A stretch of DNA of 64,000 nucleotides, from positions 538,475 to 602,474 of the forward strand of contig VLTN01000016.1 of assembly GCA_008330645.1 (NCBI GenBank), given 5' to 3'. Of this stretch, positions 61,301-64,000 are shown piece by piece. Position 1 is the first letter of the stretch. Each line of letters starts with the position of its first letter. The position numbers and the translations under genes are program-made. The DNA is from Cafeteria roenbergensis. Its lineage: Eukaryota; Sar; Bigyra; Bicosoecida; Cafeteriaceae. The notes beneath the pieces were generated by a model. It was not told where the DNA came from. It did no database searches and saw only the letters and a program-made list of their open reading frames with translations.

Positions 61301-64000
61301 TGGCGTTGCTGCTCGCCGACGCGGCGCCTCCGTCGGCGGACAGGGTGCCCGTCACGGCCAGCCGCCCGGCCACCACCACCAGCGACCCGCCCGCGCCGCC
61401 CGCGCCGCTCGACCCGGACCCGGCGTGGCCGTCCACGGTCACGAGGCCGGCGAGGTCGACGGAGCTGGACGCGGTGAAGTTGCACTGGATGAGCAACGAC
61501 CCCCCCGCCGGACCCGCCCGACGCCCCGCCCGACCCGCCCGCGCCGGCCAGCACGGGCCACTCGTAGTCGCCGCAGGTCTGTCCCGCCGGCCCGCCGCCG
61601 TGCATCCCGCCCTCGCCGGCGTCGTCGCCCTCGAAGCAGCTCGCGTCCCGCTCCCCGCCGGCGAACCCGATGCCGTCGGCGCGGATGGCGGCGCCGGGCG
61701 CCAGGCGCAGTCCGTCGCGCGCGACCAGCCGCAGCTGCGTCGAACGCGGACCCAGCGCCGTCACTCGCGACGTGGCCAGCACGTCCACCTGCGCCGCGCC
61801 CACCGACCGCACGCCCGCGTCGAGCGTGAGGGACGCGTCGCCGAGGAGGCGCAGCGACTCGAAGCCGTACCGGCCCTGGAGCCGCCTCGCCCCGCCCGCC
61901 GACGAGCACGACGCCACGCCGGCGGCGCACGCCCACGCGGCCCACTCGCCGTCCGCGCCGGTGCCGGTGCCGGTGGCGTTGTCGATCCACACGCCGCCCG
62001 ACCCGCCCAGCGACACGGCGGCGCCCGCATCCAGCGTGAGGTGCCGCACGCCCGACAGCTCGCCGCGCACGGTCACCGTGGTGGCGCGCAGCCACACCGC
62101 CCACGCCAGCATCAGCCGTCCGTGCTCCGCCACGGTCAGCGACCGCAGGCCCAGCGCGAAGGGGTCCGCGGCCGAGGACTGCGCCGGGCCCACGGTCCAG
62201 TCGGTGCCGGCCGCCACGGTGACGCTCGAGGCGGACACGCCGGGTCCGGAGACGTTGCCCAGCACGATGCTGGACCGGTCGTCGGGCATGGTCTCGGGGT
62301 GGAAGGCCGAGGGGGCGCGGACGGAGAAGCTGGTCGGCGACCCCAGGTACAGGTGGTCGATCACGAACCGCGCCCGGGGCCGTACGGCGTTGAGCTGTGC
62401 GAAGTAGGGCGTGGCGGGGAGGTCGCCGTTGTCGATCTCCAGACGACGCGTGCCGCACCCGTGCGGGTTCGACTCCGACTCCGACCCCGGCGCCGCCCGG
62501 CCGTCGCACCACAGCGTCGTGCCGGCCGCGGCCTGGGCGGACCACGATCCCTGCGCCGCGCCGGCCCGCGTGCGCACGGAGCCCGTGGCGGCGGCCCAGG
62601 CGGGCTGGTACGCGTGCAGGGCGATCCGGCCGCCGGACCCGCCGTTGGCGTTGCTGCTCGCCGACGCGGCGCCTCCGTCGGCGGACAGCGTGCCCGTCAC
62701 GGCCAGCCGCCCGGCCACCACCACCAGCGACCCGCCCGCGCCGCCCGCGCCGCTCGACCCGGACCCGGCGTGGCCGTCCACGGTCACGAGGCCGGCGAGG
62801 TCGACGGAGCTGGACGCGGTGAAGTTGCACTGGATGAGCAACGACCCCCCGCCGGACCCGCCCGACGCCCCGCCCGACCCGCCCGCGCCGGCCAGCACGG
62901 GCCACTCGTAGTCGCCGCAGGTCTGTCCCGCCGGCCCGCCGCCGTGCATCCCGCCCTCGCCGGCGTCGTCGCCCTCGAAGCAGCTCGCGTCCCGCTCCCC
63001 GCCGGCGAACCCGATGCCGTCGGCGCGGATGGCGGCGCCGGGCGCCAGGCGCAGTCCGTCGCGCGCGACCAGCCGCAGCTGCGTCGTGCGCGGACCCAGC
63101 GCCGTCACTCGCGACGTGGCCAGCACGTCCACCTGCGCCGCGCCCACCGACCGCACGCCCGCGTCGAGCGTGAGGGACGCGTCGCCGAGGAGGCGCAGCG
63201 ACTCGAAGCCGTACCGGCCCTGGAGCCGCCTCGCCCCCCCCGCCGACGAGCACGACGCCACGCCGGCGGCGCACGCCCACGCGGCCCACTCGCCGTCCGC
63301 GCCGGTGCCGGTGGCGTTGTCGATCCACACGCCGCCCGACCCGCCCAGCGACACGGCGGCGCCCGCATCCAGCGTGAGGTGCCGCACGCCCCGACAGCTC
63401 GCCGCGCACGGTCACCGTGGTGGCGCGCAGCCCACACCGCCCACGCCAGCATCAGCCGTCCGTGCTCCGCCACGGTCAGCGACCGCAGGCCCAGCGCGAA
63501 GGGGTCCGCGGCCGAGGACTGCGCCGGGCCCACGGTCCAGTCGGTGCCGGCCGCCACGGGTGACGCTCGAGGCGGACACGCCGGGTCCGGAGACGTTGCC
63601 CAGCACGATGCTGGACCGGTCGTCGGGCATGGTCTCGGGGTGGAAGGCCGAGGGGGCGCGGACGGAGAAGTTGGTCGGCGACCCCAGGTACAGGTGGTCG
63701 ATCAACGAACCGCGCCCGGGGCCGTACGGCGTTGAGCTGTGCGAAGTAGGCGTGGCGGGGAGGTCGCCGTTGTCGATCTCCAGACGACGCGTGCCGCACC
63801 GTGCGGGTTCCGACTCGACTCCGACTCCGGCGCCGCCCGGCCGTCGCCACCACAGCGTCGTGCCGGCCGCGGCCTGGGCGGACCACGATCCCTGCGCCGC
63901 GCCGGCCCGCGTGCGCACGGAGCCCGTGGCGGCGGCCCAGGCGGGCTGGTACGCGTGCAGGGCGATCCGGCCGCCGGACCCGCGTTGGCGTTGCTGCTCG
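58336..64000 (-). CDS. Giant surface protein, N-terminal part: repeated Gly-rich modules (frame broken, runs off right edge)
   Basis: Same gene as the preceding feature, truncated by the window end. Modules of about 450-480 residues repeat (HLTLDAGAAVSLGGSGGVWI ... GGSGGGSLLIQCNF ... NGGSGGRIALHAYQ ... RRLEIDNGDLPATPYF ... SIVLGNVSGPG); they look like beta-helix or beta-solenoid adhesin repeats. Then come three GCTxxxAxNFxPxAxxxxxSC repeats (about 59145-58960), and a long coiled coil (about 58900-58336). The frame is correct from 63387 to ~61501 and from ~60430 to 58336; between them it is shifted, with the true reading in another frame (61496 to ~60445). Beyond 63387 several further single-base shifts occur. 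These are best explained by sequencing/assembly indels within repeats; real pseudogenisation is the alternative. No stop between modules once frames are followed. Confidence 0.65.
60031..61475 (-). repeat. Giant-gene module copy A (1,445 bp, with a divergent island)
   Basis: Defined from one GAAGTTGCACTGG anchor to the next. Near-identical to copy B over most of its length, but about 60610-60885 is divergent and roughly 100 bases longer than the matching part of B. Contains an insertion of five bases in total near 60433-60467. Confidence 0.85.
61476..62820 (-). repeat. Giant-gene module copy B (1,345 bp)
   Basis: Nearly identical to copy C. It carries one extra C in a C-run at about 61500 relative to A and C, which breaks the frame. 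A short TCCGAC repeat at about 62475 has one unit fewer than copy A. Confidence 0.88.
62821..64000 (-). repeat. Giant-gene module copy C (truncated by window end)
   Basis: Same sequence as copy B except for a cluster of single-base insertions and deletions after about 63385. Runs off the right edge, so the total module number is unknown. Confidence 0.85.

Noticed and set aside
60445-61500. Arginine-rich segment within the long minus frame of the giant gene
   Set aside because: It is the module read in the wrong frame after an indel; the correct reading is in a neighbouring frame.
1-64000. Integrated virus, virophage, transposon or CRISPR array
   Set aside because: No AT-rich island, integrase, reverse transcriptase, capsid gene, terminal repeats or spacer-repeat arrays were seen; the tandem repeats are tRNA units or in-gene modules.

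Overview
The window is GC-rich nuclear DNA from a unicellular eukaryote. The genes have spliceosomal introns with GTGAG/GTGCG donors and CAG acceptors, proteins rich in low-complexity Ala/Ser/Gly tracts, RNA polymerase III tRNA genes, and eukaryote-only proteins (TAF7, type II DNA topoisomerase, HEATR3/Syo1, TLC, LU7TM, DEG/ENaC). No plastid, viral or transposon gene was recognised. A heterotrophic stramenopile-like protist with a compact GC-rich genome would fit; that is an inference from style and content, not proof.

Layout, left to right. 1-7.1 kb: the 5' part of a TPR protein (-), a DEG/ENaC-type cation channel (-), a GPR107/108-type seven-TM protein (+), and a small PEF-motif protein (+). 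7.5-12.1 kb: seven identical tRNA-Gly(GCC) genes, one per ~702-708 bp tandem unit. 12.4-17.4 kb: a long disordered/coiled-coil protein and an RNA 5'-triphosphatase-like cysteine phosphatase, both (+). 17.8-26.1 kb: a ~2,800-residue membrane protein (-) with a very large disordered insert. 27.1-35.6 kb: DNA topoisomerase II (-) and TAF7 (+), head to head. 35.9-45.3 kb: a TLC-domain membrane protein (-), a coiled-coil protein (+), a secreted EGF-repeat protein (-) and an RGG/poly-His protein (+). 45.5-51.4 kb: a Mediator-22-like small protein (-) head to head with an SLC38-type amino-acid transporter (+), HEATR3/Syo1 (+), and a single-TM microprotein (-). 52.0-64.0 kb: one giant surface-protein gene (-) that runs off the right edge. 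It has nearly identical ~1.35-1.45 kb glycine-rich modules, GCTxxxAxNFxP repeats, a coiled coil, many Cys-rich repeats, a TIG-like domain and a multi-TM C terminus.

Functionally the window is a housekeeping set (transcription initiation, chromatin/DNA topology, mRNA 5'-end chemistry, ribosomal-protein import, glycine decoding) interleaved with cell-surface genes (ion channel, 7TM, EGF and giant adhesin-like proteins). Most spliced gene models were rebuilt by hand by joining reading frames at GT..AG sites and checking phase and family alignment. The right-hand ~4 kb contains many single-base indels relative to sister repeats, so its reading frame should not be trusted base for base.

The most unusual features are the tandem tRNA-Gly array, the DEG/ENaC channel outside its usual animal context, and the recently homogenised modules of the giant surface gene.
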